DNA of 64,000 nucleotides from Parundibacterium terreum (GCF_014636315.1 NZ_BMED01000009.1:62001-126000); one strand, 5' to 3'. Numbered from the stretch's first letter, positions 7,833 to 17,700 are shown. Numbers and translations: made by a program. The notes: a model not told the origin generated them from the letters alone.

Positions 7833-9836
7833 ATGCTAGACCATATTGATTTGACGAAGCTGATCTTCGGCCGTCTGAGCTGGGATGCAATTCCCTTTCA
7901 CGAGCCCATCTTGCTCTTCACCTTCATTGGCGTCGTCATCGGCGGCGTTGCGGTGCTGGGAGCCATTACCTACTTCCGTTTTTGGGGCACCTTATGGCGC
8001 GACTGGATAACCAGCATCGACCATAAAAGGATAGGCATCATGTACGTGATCTTCGGCCTTGTCATGCTGCTACGTGGTTTTTCCGATGCGATCATGATGC
8101 GTGCGCAGCAAGCGTTTGCGTTTGGTGATTCTGCCGGCTTCTTGCCGCCTCACCATTACGACCAGATATTTACCGCGCATGGCGTGATCATGATTTTCTT
8201 CGTGGCCATGCCTCTGGTTACCGGTTTGATGAACTATGTCGTGCCGCTGCAGATAGGCGCACGCGACGTGGCTTTTCCTTTCCTGAACAATTTCAGTTTC
8301 TGGATGACCTGCTTTGGCGGCATCCTGGTCATGGTATCCCTGTTTGTGGGTGAATTTGCGCGTACCGGCTGGCTGGCTTACCCGCCTTTGTCCGGTATAT
8401 TGTCCAGCCCGGATGTGGGGGTGGACTACTATATCTGGTCGCTGCAGATTGCCGGGGTAGGGACGCTGCTGTCCGGTATTAACCTGATTGCGACCATCGT
8501 AAAAATGCGCGCGCCCGGCATGAACATGATGAAGATGCCTGTCTTTACCTGGACAGCCTTGTGCACCAACGTACTGATCGTGGCAGCCTTCCCGGTACTG
8601 ACTGCGGTTCTTGGCATGCTGTCCCTGGATCGCCTGGCCGGCACCAATTTCTTCACGAACGACATGGGCGGCAATTCCATGATGTACGTGAACCTGATCT
8701 GGATCTGGGGCCACCCTGAGGTCTACATCCTGGTCTTGCCTGCATTCGGCATTTTCTCTGAAGTGGTTTCCACATTCTGCAGCAAGCGCCTGTTCGGCTA
8801 CACATCGATGGTGTACGCGACCATCGTGATTACCATCCTGTCCTATCTGGTCTGGCTGCATCATTTCTTCACGATGGGATCCGGCGCCAGCGTCAACTCC
8901 TTCTTCGGTATCACGACAATGATCATCTCGATTCCGACCGGAGCGAAGATTTTCAACTGGCTGTTCACGATGTACCGTGGCCGTATCCGCTTTGAAGTGC
9001 CTATGCTGTGGACGATAGGTTTCATGATTACCTTCGTTATCGGCGGTATGACAGGCGTGCTGCTGGCAGTACCACCTGCTGACTTTGTGTTGCACAACAG
9101 TCTGTTCCTGATCGCCCACTTCCATAACGTGATTATCGGTGGCGTGGTATTCGGTATGTTCGCCGGCATTAATTTCTGGTTCCCTAAAGCTTTCGGCTAC
9201 AAGCTGGATGATTTCTGGGGCAAGTGCAGCTTCTGGTTCTGGACCATCGGTTTCTACTTTGCCTTCATGCCGCTGTACGTGCTCGGCCTGATGGGTGTGA
9301 CACGCCGTGTCAGCCATTTCGAAGATCCGTCCTTGCAAATCTGGTTCCAGATCGCTGCATTCGGTGCGGTATTGATTGCGCTGGGTATTGGTTCCTTCAT
9401 TGTGCAACTGGTGGTGAGCTTCAAACGCCGCGAATCGCTGCGTGACACTACCGGCGACCCTTGGGGTGCCCGTACGCTGGAATGGTCGACATCATCGCCT
9501 CCGCCGTCCTACAATTTTGCCTTCACGCCACGCGTGCACGACAATGATGCCTGGGCTGATATGAAGGCCAATGATTATGCCCGTCCGGTCAAAGGTTTTG
9601 TTGACATCCATATGCCGAAAAATACCGGTGCCGGCTTCATCATCGCGGCTCTGAGCGCAGTATGCGGTTTTGCACTGATCTGGCAGATGTGGCTACTGGC
9701 CGTAGTCGGCTTTGCCGCGATGATGGTCGCAATTATTGTCCATACATTTAATTACAACCGCGATTACTATATTTCGGCGGACGAAGTCGTCCGTACCGAA
9801 GGTGAACGCACACGCCTGCTGGGTAGCTATGTCTGA
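7833..9836 (+). CDS. cyoB: Cytochrome bo3 ubiquinol oxidase subunit I
   Basis: The 667-residue catalytic subunit carrying the low-spin heme and the heme-CuB centre. Visible signatures include SIDHKRIGIMYVIFG at the N-terminus, WGHPEVYILVLPAFGI (CuB histidine and the cross-linked tyrosine) and LIAHFHNVIIGGVVFG (heme ligands). It reduces oxygen to water and pumps protons. The length equals E. coli CyoB, about 660. GGAAG precedes the ATG. It overlaps cyoC by eight bases. A gene for heme O synthase (cyoE) is not next to the operon. Confidence 0.95.
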   Translation: MLDHIDLTKLIFGRLSWDAIPFHEPILLFTFIGVVIGGVAVLGAITYFRFWGTLWRDWITSIDHKRIGIMYVIFGLVMLLRGFSDAIMMRAQQAFAFGDSAGFLPPHHYDQIFTAHGVIMIFFVAMPLVTGLMNYVVPLQIGARDVAFPFLNNFSFWMTCFGGILVMVSLFVGEFARTGWLAYPPLSGILSSPDVGVDYYIWSLQIAGVGTLLSGINLIATIVKMRAPGMNMMKMPVFTWTALCTNVLIVAAFPVLTAVLGMLSLDRLAGTNFFTNDMGGNSMMYVNLIWIWGHPEVYILVLPAFGIFSEVVSTFCSKRLFGYTSMVYATIVITILSYLVWLHHFFTMGSGASVNSFFGITTMIISIPTGAKIFNWLFTMYRGRIRFEVPMLWTIGFMITFVIGGMTGVLLAVPPADFVLHNSLFLIAHFHNVIIGGVVFGMFAGINFWFPKAFGYKLDDFWGKCSFWFWTIGFYFAFMPLYVLGLMGVTRRVSHFEDPSLQIWFQIAAFGAVLIALGIGSFIVQLVVSFKRRESLRDTTGDPWGARTLEWSTSSPPPSYNFAFTPRVHDNDAWADMKANDYARPVKGFVDIHMPKNTGAGFIIAALSAVCGFALIWQMWLLAVVGFAAMMVAIIVHTFNYNRDYYISADEVVRTEGERTRLLGSYV

Positions 9837-10461
9837 TACCACTATTTCCTCCGGCGCCATGAGCGCCAACCCAAGCTCGCATTATTACGTCAACGAGCAT
9901 CATCCGGAGAACGGCACTTTGCTGGGTTTCTGGATGTACCTGATGAGCGATTGCCTGATCTTCGCCTGTCTGTTTGCGACATACGCAGTATTGGGCCGTA
10001 ACTATGCAGAAGGCCCAACCGGTGCCGAACTGTTTGATTTGCCACTGGTGGCCCTGAATACCTCGCTGCTGTTGCTGTCTTCGATCACTTACGGTTTCGC
10101 AATGCTGGAGATGCAGCGCCAGCGTTTGCGCAGTACCCTGATCTGGCTGGCTGTGACCGGCGTACTTGGCGCCTGCTTTATCGGCTTCGAATTGTACGAG
10201 TTCGCGCATCTGATACATGAAGGCGCGGGCCCTCAGCGCAGCGGCTTCCTGACCTCGTTCTTTGCGCTGGTCGGTACCCACGGCCTGCACGTGACTTTCG
10301 GTATTGTCTGGCTCGTCACGCTGATGTTCCAATTGGGTCGTCACGGCCTGAGCCCGGAAAATCGCCGTCGCCTGATGTGCCTGTCTATGTTCTGGCACTT
10401 TCTGGACGTGGTCTGGATTGGTGTATTTACCTTTGTTTACCTGATGGGAGTCTTGCCATGA
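9829..10461 (+). CDS. cyoC: Cytochrome bo3 ubiquinol oxidase subunit III
   Basis: A 210-residue five-helix membrane protein typical of CyoC: GTLLGFWMYLMSDCLIFACLF at the start, GTHGLHVTFGIVWL in helix 4 and the C-terminal FWHFLDVVWIGVFTFVYLMG. It stabilises the oxidase core. The start at 9829 overlaps the end of cyoB; a longer frame from 9736 would run deep into cyoB and is unlikely. Its stop overlaps the cyoD start in ATGA. Confidence 0.94.
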   Translation: MSDTTISSGAMSANPSSHYYVNEHHPENGTLLGFWMYLMSDCLIFACLFATYAVLGRNYAEGPTGAELFDLPLVALNTSLLLLSSITYGFAMLEMQRQRLRSTLIWLAVTGVLGACFIGFELYEFAHLIHEGAGPQRSGFLTSFFALVGTHGLHVTFGIVWLVTLMFQLGRHGLSPENRRRLMCLSMFWHFLDVVWIGVFTFVYLMGVLP

Positions 10462-10943
10462 GCGAGCATCAACAACATCCTGCTCGTCCCATCGGAGATG
10501 CGCATCACGGTGACCATGGCCACCATGGTCACGACGACCATGCTGATCATGGCAGCCTCAAAAGCTATACCATAGGTTTCCTGCTTGCCGTCTTGCTGAC
10601 TGCAATACCGTTCTGGCTGGTGATGGGCAAGGTTTTTGACAAGTCCAGCACGACCGGGCTGATCCTGTTGGCCTTTGCCGCAGTGCAGGTCGTCGTGCAC
10701 ATGATTTATTTCCTGCACATGAATACCAAGTCCGAGGGCGGCTGGTCCATGCTGGCCTTGATCTTTACCGGCATGGTGGTGTTTATCATGCTGAGCGGCT
10801 CTATCTGGGTCATGTATCACCTGAATCACAATATGATGCCGGGCATGATGCAGGATACGACAGGCGAGATGATGAAAGGGCATGACATGAATGGTGCGCC
10901 TAGCATGCAAGAGGGCAAGCCAGAAGTGAAAACCATGCCATGA
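10458..10943 (+). CDS. cyoD: Cytochrome bo3 ubiquinol oxidase subunit IV, with His-rich and Met-rich tails
   Basis: The central part has the three helices of CyoD (YTIGFLLAVLLTAIPFWLVM, the VVVHMIYFLHM helix, and the MLALIFTGMVVFIMLSGSIWVMYHL helix). At 161 residues it is longer than the usual 105-125. The extra length is in two tails: residues 1-33 contain ten histidines (HHGDHGHHGHDDH) and the last 36-40 residues contain nine methionines with histidines (MMPGMMQD, EMMKGHDM). Such composition often binds copper or other metals. The start overlaps cyoC and the stop overlaps the SURF1 gene, both as ATGA. Confidence 0.9.
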   Translation: MSEHQQHPARPIGDAHHGDHGHHGHDDHADHGSLKSYTIGFLLAVLLTAIPFWLVMGKVFDKSSTTGLILLAFAAVQVVVHMIYFLHMNTKSEGGWSMLALIFTGMVVFIMLSGSIWVMYHLNHNMMPGMMQDTTGEMMKGHDMNGAPSMQEGKPEVKTMP

Positions 10944-11797
10944 GTTCTGTCCCGCGCGGCACGCTGACTCCTGATGGGGTTTCCGCGCGTGCCGCCGGCT
11001 CTGCTTCACCAGAGGCAGAGCCTCGCGCTCGCTCCAGGGCTATCCGGTGGATGCTGGTGATAGCCGCCATACTGGCCTTTGTCTGCTTTTCTGCTCTTGG
11101 CACCTGGCAGGTCAAGCGCCTGTATTGGAAGCTGGCGCTGATAGAGCGGGTAGAGCAGCGGGTCAAGGCTCCTGCCGTCGATCCGCCGCCGCCAGACCAG
11201 TGGCAAAAAATCAATGCCGAATCCGACGAGTACCGGCATGTAAGCCTGAATGGCCACTTTCTTTATAACCTCACTGTCAAGGTGCAGGCTTCTACCGCGC
11301 TCGGCAGTGGCTGGTGGCTGCTGACACCGCTACGCAGGGCAGACGGCAGCACGGTGCTGGTCAACCGCGGCTTTGTGCCTTCCAAAGCGGGCGACTGGAC
11401 AAAATCCGGCCCCGACCTCTCCCCCTCCAATCAAACTGGCAGTCCGGCCAGCGTGACCGGGCTGTTGCGTATCAGCGAGCCTGGCGGTGGCTTCCTGAGA
11501 AAAAATGATCCCGCTGCGGGCCGCTGGTATTCTCGCGATGTTTCCGCCATTGCCGCCGCCCTCCGCCTACCGATGACGGCGCCTTATTTCGTCGATGCCG
11601 ATGCCACATCGCAGGCGGCTGAAAAAGGCCAGCCCGATGACAATCAAGGCCGCCCGGTAGGCGGTCTGACGGTAGTCAGCTTCCACAACAGCCACTTGGT
11701 ATATGCTATCACCTGGTATGTACTTGCCCTGATGGTGGCGGGTGCTTTGTTGTGGAGCTTGCGCGAGGAGCGCAGTTTGGCTGGAAAGCGAAAATGA
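10940..11797 (+). CDS. SURF1-family oxidase assembly factor
   Basis: A 285-residue protein with one membrane helix near residues 35-55 containing LGTWQVKRL, the family signature (G-x-WQ-x-KR), a periplasmic domain with WWLLTPL and VLVNRGFVP, and a C-terminal helix YAITWYVLALMVAGALLWSL after FHNSHL. SURF1 proteins help insert heme into subunit I of heme-copper oxidases. The first 30 residues are a proline/alanine-rich cytoplasmic extension. It overlaps cyoD in front and the sensor kinase behind by four bases each, so it is translated with the oxidase it presumably matures. Confidence 0.9.
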   Translation: MSSVPRGTLTPDGVSARAAGSASPEAEPRARSRAIRWMLVIAAILAFVCFSALGTWQVKRLYWKLALIERVEQRVKAPAVDPPPPDQWQKINAESDEYRHVSLNGHFLYNLTVKVQASTALGSGWWLLTPLRRADGSTVLVNRGFVPSKAGDWTKSGPDLSPSNQTGSPASVTGLLRISEPGGGFLRKNDPAAGRWYSRDVSAIAAALRLPMTAPYFVDADATSQAAEKGQPDDNQGRPVGGLTVVSFHNSHLVYAITWYVLALMVAGALLWSLREERSLAGKRK

Positions 11798-13140
11798 CGG
11801 GAAATATTGCGAGGCAGACGGACGCAGAATCAGTAAAGGGCCAGCCGGCAGCCAACGTGGTTGAAAACGTGGCTGGCCACAATAATATGCTGCAGCTCAT
11901 ACAGTTGCGATGGATAGCCGTGATCGGACAGATCACGACGATCACCGTCGCCACTGTCGGCCTGGGTATACATCTCAGGCTGCCGCAGATGCTGGAAGTG
12001 CTGGCCTGCCTGATCGCCTTCAATATTGCCAGCCATCTGCGCTGGCACGAGCGGCGCGTGGTGGCCAATGATGAACTATTCTTTGCACTGCTGGTGGACG
12101 TCGGCATCCTGACCTTGCAACTGTATTTGAGTGGAGGCACAACCAATCCTTTCGCTTCGCTTTACCTGATGCAGGTCATTCTGAGTGCCGTGCTGCTAAA
12201 GGCCTGGTCTACCTGGTCCATCGTCGGCATTACCTGCGTCTGCCTGGCCGGCTTATCGCTGTTCTCCGATCCGCTGGCGCTTCCTTCGCAGAATAGCGAG
12301 GGTTTGTCTAGCTTGTATATCGAGGGAATGATCATCTGTTTCGTGCTGAATGCGGCGTTGCTGGTCATCTTTATCACACGCATCCAAAGCAACCACAAGA
12401 TCGCCGATACGCAGCTCGCGGACATGCGGCAGCGCGCCGCAGAAGAAGAGCATATCGTGCGCATGGGCTTGCTTGCATCAGGTGCAGCGCATGAGCTGGG
12501 CACTCCGCTGGCAACGATGTCGGTGATATTGGGGGATTGGAAGCGGGTGCCTGAATTCAGCAAGAATATCGAGTTGCAGGAAGAAATTGTTGAAATGCAG
12601 GCGCAATTGCAGCGCTGCAAAAGCATCGTTAGCGGTATCCTGCTGTCGGCAGGCGAGACCCGTGGCGAATCGGCGGTGAAGACGACGGTGAATAAATTCC
12701 TGAATGACCTAGTCAAGGAGTGGCAGTCCAGCCGGCCTATCACCTCATTCGTTTATGAAAATCACATCCAGCAAGATATTCCGGTGGTGTTTGACTCTAC
12801 GCTGAAGCAGACGATTTTTAATATACTGGATAATGCGCTGGAGGCATCGCCCAAATGGCTGAGTTTTGAAGCCGCCCGCGATGCTGATTCCCTGTCCTTA
12901 TTGGTCACCGACGCGGGCCCCGGGTTTGCCCCTGCCATGCTGAGCCAGTTCGGCAAGCCTTATCAATCGAGCAAAGGGCGCCCTGGAGGCGGGTTGGGTT
13001 TATTCCTGGTTGTGAACGTCGCCCGTACCCTGGGGGGTATTGTTGCCGCGCAAAACCGCGCTGAGGGCGGGGCCGCAGTTCGTCTTACTTTGCCTTTGGC
13101 GGCGATTACCGTGGAAGAGGGCAGTGAGCATGTCAGCTGA
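11794..13140 (+). CDS. regB: RegB/PrrB/ActS-type redox sensor histidine kinase
   Basis: A 448-residue kinase with six hydrophobic segments in the first 200 residues, a HisKA box ASGAAHELGTPLA (His233) and a catalytic domain with NILDNALEA and GGGLGLFLV. Residues 114-120 read GGTTNPF, the conserved quinone-binding loop of RegB, and Cys275 (LQRCKSI) sits where RegB has its redox-active cysteine. RegB reports on the quinone pool and oxygen and phosphorylates RegA. Its placement after a quinol oxidase, overlapping SURF1 by four bases, fits this role. The start at 11794 is chosen by that overlap. Confidence 0.88.
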   Translation: MTGNIARQTDAESVKGQPAANVVENVAGHNNMLQLIQLRWIAVIGQITTITVATVGLGIHLRLPQMLEVLACLIAFNIASHLRWHERRVVANDELFFALLVDVGILTLQLYLSGGTTNPFASLYLMQVILSAVLLKAWSTWSIVGITCVCLAGLSLFSDPLALPSQNSEGLSSLYIEGMIICFVLNAALLVIFITRIQSNHKIADTQLADMRQRAAEEEHIVRMGLLASGAAHELGTPLATMSVILGDWKRVPEFSKNIELQEEIVEMQAQLQRCKSIVSGILLSAGETRGESAVKTTVNKFLNDLVKEWQSSRPITSFVYENHIQQDIPVVFDSTLKQTIFNILDNALEASPKWLSFEAARDADSLSLLVTDAGPGFAPAMLSQFGKPYQSSKGRPGGGLGLFLVVNVARTLGGIVAAQNRAEGGAAVRLTLPLAAITVEEGSEHVS

Positions 13141-13666
13141 GCGCCAGCTACTGATTATCGAGGATGATGCCGCTTTTGCGCGCACGCTGTGTCGTTCATT
13201 TGAGCGTCGCAACTACCGTGTCATCCTTGCCAGCAACCTTGAACAGGCCGAGGCGCTGCTGCAGCAGCACTCCCCTGGGTACGCGGTGGTCGATCTTAAG
13301 CTGGATGGCAATAGCTCCGGGCTGGCTTGCGTGCAGATGCTGCACAAGCATGATCCAGAGATGCTGATTGTGGTACTGACCGGATTTGCGAGCATAGGCA
13401 CGGCGGTCGAGGCGATCAAGCTCGGTGCCTGCCATTATCTGGCCAAACCGTCCAATACCGATGATATTGAGGCCGCCTTTGAGCATGTGGCAGGCAATAG
13501 CGAGATAGAGGTGACCAACAGATCAACCTCGATCAAGACCCTGGAGTGGGAGCGTATTCATGAAACGTTGGCCGAGACAGGTTTCAATATTTCCGAAACC
13601 GCGCGGCGCCTGGGCATGCACCGCCGCACGCTGGCACGCAAGCTGGAGAAGCAGCGCGTGAAATAG
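13130..13666 (+). CDS. regA: RegA/PrrA/ActR-type response regulator
   Basis: A 178-residue two-domain regulator. The receiver has the acidic pair Asp12-Asp13, phosphoacceptor Asp55 in VVDLKLDG, LTGFASIGTAVEAIKLGA and the lysine in LAKPSN. After a short linker comes a Fis-type helix-turn-helix (ISETARRLGMHRRTLARKLEK), the RegA architecture. It would bind DNA when phosphorylated by the kinase encoded just before it; the genes overlap by eleven bases. The natural targets likely include this respiratory operon, but I see no convincing RegA site upstream of cyoA. Confidence 0.9.
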   Translation: MSAERQLLIIEDDAAFARTLCRSFERRNYRVILASNLEQAEALLQQHSPGYAVVDLKLDGNSSGLACVQMLHKHDPEMLIVVLTGFASIGTAVEAIKLGACHYLAKPSNTDDIEAAFEHVAGNSEIEVTNRSTSIKTLEWERIHETLAETGFNISETARRLGMHRRTLARKLEKQRVK

Positions 13667-13756
13667 AGATGGATAAGGGCGTGACCGGCAATACATGCTG
13701 CCAGGGGCTGCGTTGATGGAAAGCATGGTAGTTTTCCATTCGCTTGTTAGCTTTTA

Positions 13757-13792
13757 AAATACTAATGCCCGCTTATGCGGGCATTAGTATTT
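13757..13792. terminator. Bidirectional hairpin terminator
   Basis: A 16-base perfect stem (AAATACTAATGCCCGC and its complement) with loop TTAT, flanked by A and T runs. It separates the cyo-reg operon from the convergent gene ending at 13868. The core ATGCCCGC/GCGGGCAT is shared with hairpins at 1017, 2941 and 5251. Confidence 0.8.
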
Positions 13793-13867
13793 GGAAGGGA
13801 GGCAGGCCATCATTCCGATTCATGCAAAGAAAAATCGAAGCTTTGCCGCATGCGCTTCCGCTTCAAG

Positions 13868-14752
13868 CTATTGTGCCGCCCTTGAGCGTGGGCGGAACCA
13901 GGTTCTCATCTTGTCTTGCCCGGCCTGCATCACTGCCTGTGGCATAGCTGCAGAGTAAGCTGCCGTGGTGGCGACGCCGACCGCAGCACTATAAGCTGCT
14001 ACCTTTTTCACGCCAACTGCGGCACTGTAGGCTGCGACCTTATCAACGCCCACTGCTGCACTGTAAGCCGCTACCTTCTCAATCCCAACCGCTGCACTGT
14101 AGGCTGCCACCTTATCAATGCCGACTGCTGCACTGTAAGCTGCTGCCTTATCAATGCCGACTGCTGCGCTGTAAGCTGCTGCCTTATCAATGCCGACTGC
14201 TGCGCTGTAAGCTGCTGCCTTATCAATGCCGACTGCTGCGCTGTAAGCTGCTGCCTTATCAATGCCGACCGCTGCGCTGTAAGCTGCTACTTTTTCAACA
14301 CCAACTGCCGCGCTATAAGCGGCCGCCGTAGCGCGCCGGGTTTCAGGTCCATAGTGATAGACACCGAATTCTTTCAGGGAAAGTTCGTCAATCAGCTTGG
14401 CCGATTCTATCCTTTCTACTGCATCTTCTTCATCCCGCATGCCAAGGTAAGGGAAGTGATGCAAAAAGAAGCCGAAGGTATTTTGGCAATCTTCAGCGTA
14501 CTTCATCGTGTCCAGGATATGTCCATGCCAGAATTTGTCCACGTCTTTATGTGGTGCAAGTGCTTCGCCGGGATACTTTGCAAGCAGGATCAGGAAGCGG
14601 CGGTAGCCTTGTTCGTTGGCGTCGGCCTGTTCTTGCGTCCACTTGTCGTCACCTTCCGGTGCCATCAGCTTGAATTTGATTGGTTCAAGATCCAACGCCT
14701 CAATGGCGGAGATGGTTTGTTCTATCGTTCTGGATTGTTGTTCGGTAACCAT
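13868..14752 (-). CDS. GRDP-like protein with ten 12-residue repeats
   Basis: A 294-residue protein. Residues 45-100 (RRFLILLAKYP, VDKFWHGHILDTMKYAEDC, FFLHHFPY) match the glycine-rich-domain-protein-like family (DUF1399/GRDP), known from plants and scattered bacteria, function unsettled. Residues 144-263 are ten repeats of AAYSAAVGIDKA with small changes, followed by a partial eleventh and a basic tail. No signal peptide. ATG at 14752 has AAGGA eight bases upstream; a TTG at 14788 would overlap the gene before it. It starts 22 bases after the GGDEF/EAL gene, so the two are probably co-transcribed. Confidence 0.75.
   Translation of the reverse strand: MVTEQQSRTIEQTISAIEALDLEPIKFKLMAPEGDDKWTQEQADANEQGYRRFLILLAKYPGEALAPHKDVDKFWHGHILDTMKYAEDCQNTFGFFLHHFPYLGMRDEEDAVERIESAKLIDELSLKEFGVYHYGPETRRATAAAYSAAVGVEKVAAYSAAVGIDKAAAYSAAVGIDKAAAYSAAVGIDKAAAYSAAVGIDKAAAYSAAVGIDKVAAYSAAVGIEKVAAYSAAVGVDKVAAYSAAVGVKKVAAYSAAVGVATTAAYSAAMPQAVMQAGQDKMRTWFRPRSRAAQ
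13964..14323 (-). repeat. Tandem 36-bp repeats, ten units, within the GRDP-like gene
   Basis: Ten in-frame units of 36 bases encode the 12-residue repeats. The middle four units (about 14108-14251 on the plus strand) are nearly identical in DNA; the outer units have drifted. That pattern suggests recent unequal exchange or slippage in the centre. This is a coding minisatellite, not a CRISPR array: there are no unique spacers. Confidence 0.9.
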
Positions 14753-14774
14753 GTCTATATCCTTTACGTCGAAG

Positions 14775-17700
14775 TTAAACTTGCGCAAGCTCAGATGCCT
14801 GGCTCGGGGTTTCCACAGTTTCCACGAGAGACTTGTGAAAATTGTGTTCTAACAGAGGCATCAAATCAGCGGCCAGCAAAGGCAGGCTGAAAAAATACCC
14901 CTGTATCTCGTCACATCCGTTAGCCTTCAAAAACTCCATCTGCTCGGCAGTCTCTATACCTTCGGCTACTACTTTTAGGCGCAGTGAGTGCGCCAGGCCA
15001 ATGATGCCGGTGGTGACCGCCATATCATCAGCTTCATGGGGGATGTCCTTGATAAATGTGCGGTCTATTTTGACGCTATCCACCGGCAGTTGGCGCAGAT
15101 AGCCGAGCGAAGAATAACCGGTGCCGAAATCGTCAACGGAAATATGCACGCCCAGTTGCTTCAGGTTTTGCAATGCCAGTATCGCTTGCTGTACATCATG
15201 CATGACCATGCTTTCCGTGATTTCTATTTCCAGCAATTCCGCAGGCAGGCCGCTGGATTCCAGGGCGCTGTTGATATTGATCAGCAGTTTTTCATCCCTG
15301 AGTTGGCGTGCCGACAGGTTGACGGAAACACGCAAAGGCTGAGGCCCTTGTTTTTGCCAGATGGCAGCCTGGCGGCAGGCTTCATGCATTACCCATGTGC
15401 CTATCTCTATGATCAGGCCGGATTCTTCCGCCAGCGAGATAAAGTCGGACGGCGGCACCATGTCCCACTGCGGATGCTGCCAACGCAACAAGGCTTCCAC
15501 GCCGCTAATCAATCCGGTTTGCAAGTTCAGCTTTGGCTGGTAGTGCAAAAACATTTCCCTGTTTTCCACTGCATGCCGCAAAGCCGATTCCATCGTGAAG
15601 CGTTTCAAGGAATCGGCGTTCATTTGCGGAGAATAGAACTGGTAGTTGTTGCCATCCACCTTGGCGCGATACATCGCTATATCGGCATTTTTTAACAAAG
15701 TTTCCACGTCGCTGCCGTCATCCGGGGCAACGGCAATACCTATGCTTGAGGTTGTCTTGAATTCTTTGCCGTTGATCTGGAAAGCCTGGGCTGAGCTGGC
15801 CAGGATTTTTTCAACCACAGTGACGATGTGGTCCAGGTGATTGTAATTTTCCACCATGACCGCAAACTCGTCGCCGCCCAGGCGCGCCACGATGTCGCAT
15901 TCACGCAGGCAATTTTTCAGGCGGCGGGCAAATTCAATCAGTAGCTGATCGCCGGCAGTGTGCCCCAATGTATCGTTGACGACTTTGAACCGGTCCACAT
16001 CAATAAATAATATCGTCAATCCGCGACGGTAGCGGATATTGCGTGCAAGGGCCTGCTGCAGCGTATGGGTGAACAAGTTCCTGTTAGGAAGATTGGTCAG
16101 CGAGTCGTGGTTCGCAACATGGCGTAGATTTGTCTCGGCAAGCTTGCGCTGGAAGAACAGGCTGATCTGGCCGCCTATAGACATCAGCATTTTTTGCAGA
16201 CCCTCATAGGTCTGGTAATCCGGACGCGCAAAGCATTCGATGACGCCGAACACGCTGTCATCGGACAATATCGGGAAGGTGAAAACGCTGGGCATGCCGG
16301 CCAGTTCGGTGTGGCGCAACTCCGATTGAAGGTCCGGGCCGTAATTAGACATCAGCAGCGGCCAGCGATGCTCCCACGCACGGCCTGCCGCACCGATACC
16401 CCGTGAAATGCGTACTTCTTTTTTCTGGTCCAGGAATTCCGTATCTTTTACCGAATCCAGCCACCAGGACGAGGCATAGCGCAACCAGGGGCCGTCTTCT
16501 GCCATGATATAAAAGCAGGCGGCTGTGCCGCCAAGGCCTCTGCACAAGGCTTCCAGTACCAGCGGCATCACAAGCTCGGTATCCTTGGCCGATGCCATCA
16601 GTTGCGTCACCCTGTGTTCCACCTCCGCCAGCAAGGTAGTCCGTTTTCTTTCGGTGATATCCATGATCGTGCCGTTCAACACGCGGTCTTCGCCCGGCTT
16701 TGATGGCTGCAGGATGATCTGCGCCCAGCGTATCGTATTGTTCCGGCTGGATATGCGGTATTCTCCGCTGACCCTGTAACCTACCGACACAACTTGCTCC
16801 AGCGCCGCGCTGAGTTGTGGGCGGTCGTCATTATGAATGCGGTGGAGAAAAGTCTCGAATTCCGGGACCATGGTCGTGGCATCGCATTCAAAAATCCGGT
16901 AGGTCTCTGCCGACCAGGTCATGGCGCCATTGCCCCTGTCCAGCGACCAGCTTCCAAGATGGGCAGTACGTTGCGCCTCTGCCAGGTTGGCCTGGTTTTC
17001 ACGCAATTTCCTGGTCATCGCCTTCGCCAATTTTATTGCCCGGCTGCGGGAAAATGCCATTGCATAAAAGACCCAGGACAACAGGCAGCTGGACAACAGT
17101 CCACCGAGCAATGCTATCCATGGTAGCCATACGTCCAGGTGATTCGCAAACGCACCTTCTTTCGAAGTGAATTCAGTCTCCCAGGTGCGTCCGCCGATTT
17201 CCAGCGAAAGTGTTGTATGCCGCTGCTTGTTTTGTTGGTCCAGTTCAGAGACAGGTTGTTCATCTTCCTGCGCTTCATTGCTGTCAAACAAAAGGCTATT
17301 GCCGCCTGCGGGGGGCGTCGCAGCTTTCTCACCGGTAGGGCCACGGTCGTACATGCGGAAATGCATGTTTTGCAGACCTTCACTATTCAATACTCCAGCC
17401 ATCAGGTTTTTAACGTTGATACCCGCACCCACCGAGCCCTTGTAGGCAAGGCGCCGTTGTTCAACCGTATCCAAAGGCATATTGTTTTGGTATACAGGCA
17501 TGCGCATGGCCAGGCCTACATGTTTGTTGGGACCCGAGACGCGAATCAGCGAACCTGAAGATATCAATTCACCCGTATCGCGGCTTTTCGCCAGCGCCAG
17601 CGCCCCTGAGGTGCTGGCGGCAAGGTCCTTGCCAAAGGTGCTCGCATTACTTGCCATCGGCTCCTGATAGATCAGGACTGAATAGCTGGCTCGTTTTCCG

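Noticed and set aside
8070..9407. 445-residue frame antisense to cyoB
   Set aside because: Codon-position shadow of cyoB; composition rich in His and Gln, no family resemblance, no start signal.
13964..14323. CRISPR array
   Set aside because: The repeats are contiguous, in frame and have no unique spacers.
13916..14890. Cysteine-rich 324-residue frame on the plus strand
   Set aside because: It is the shadow of the 12-residue repeats of the GRDP-like gene; its repetitive cysteine pattern arises from the 36-base units, and it lacks a ribosome binding site.
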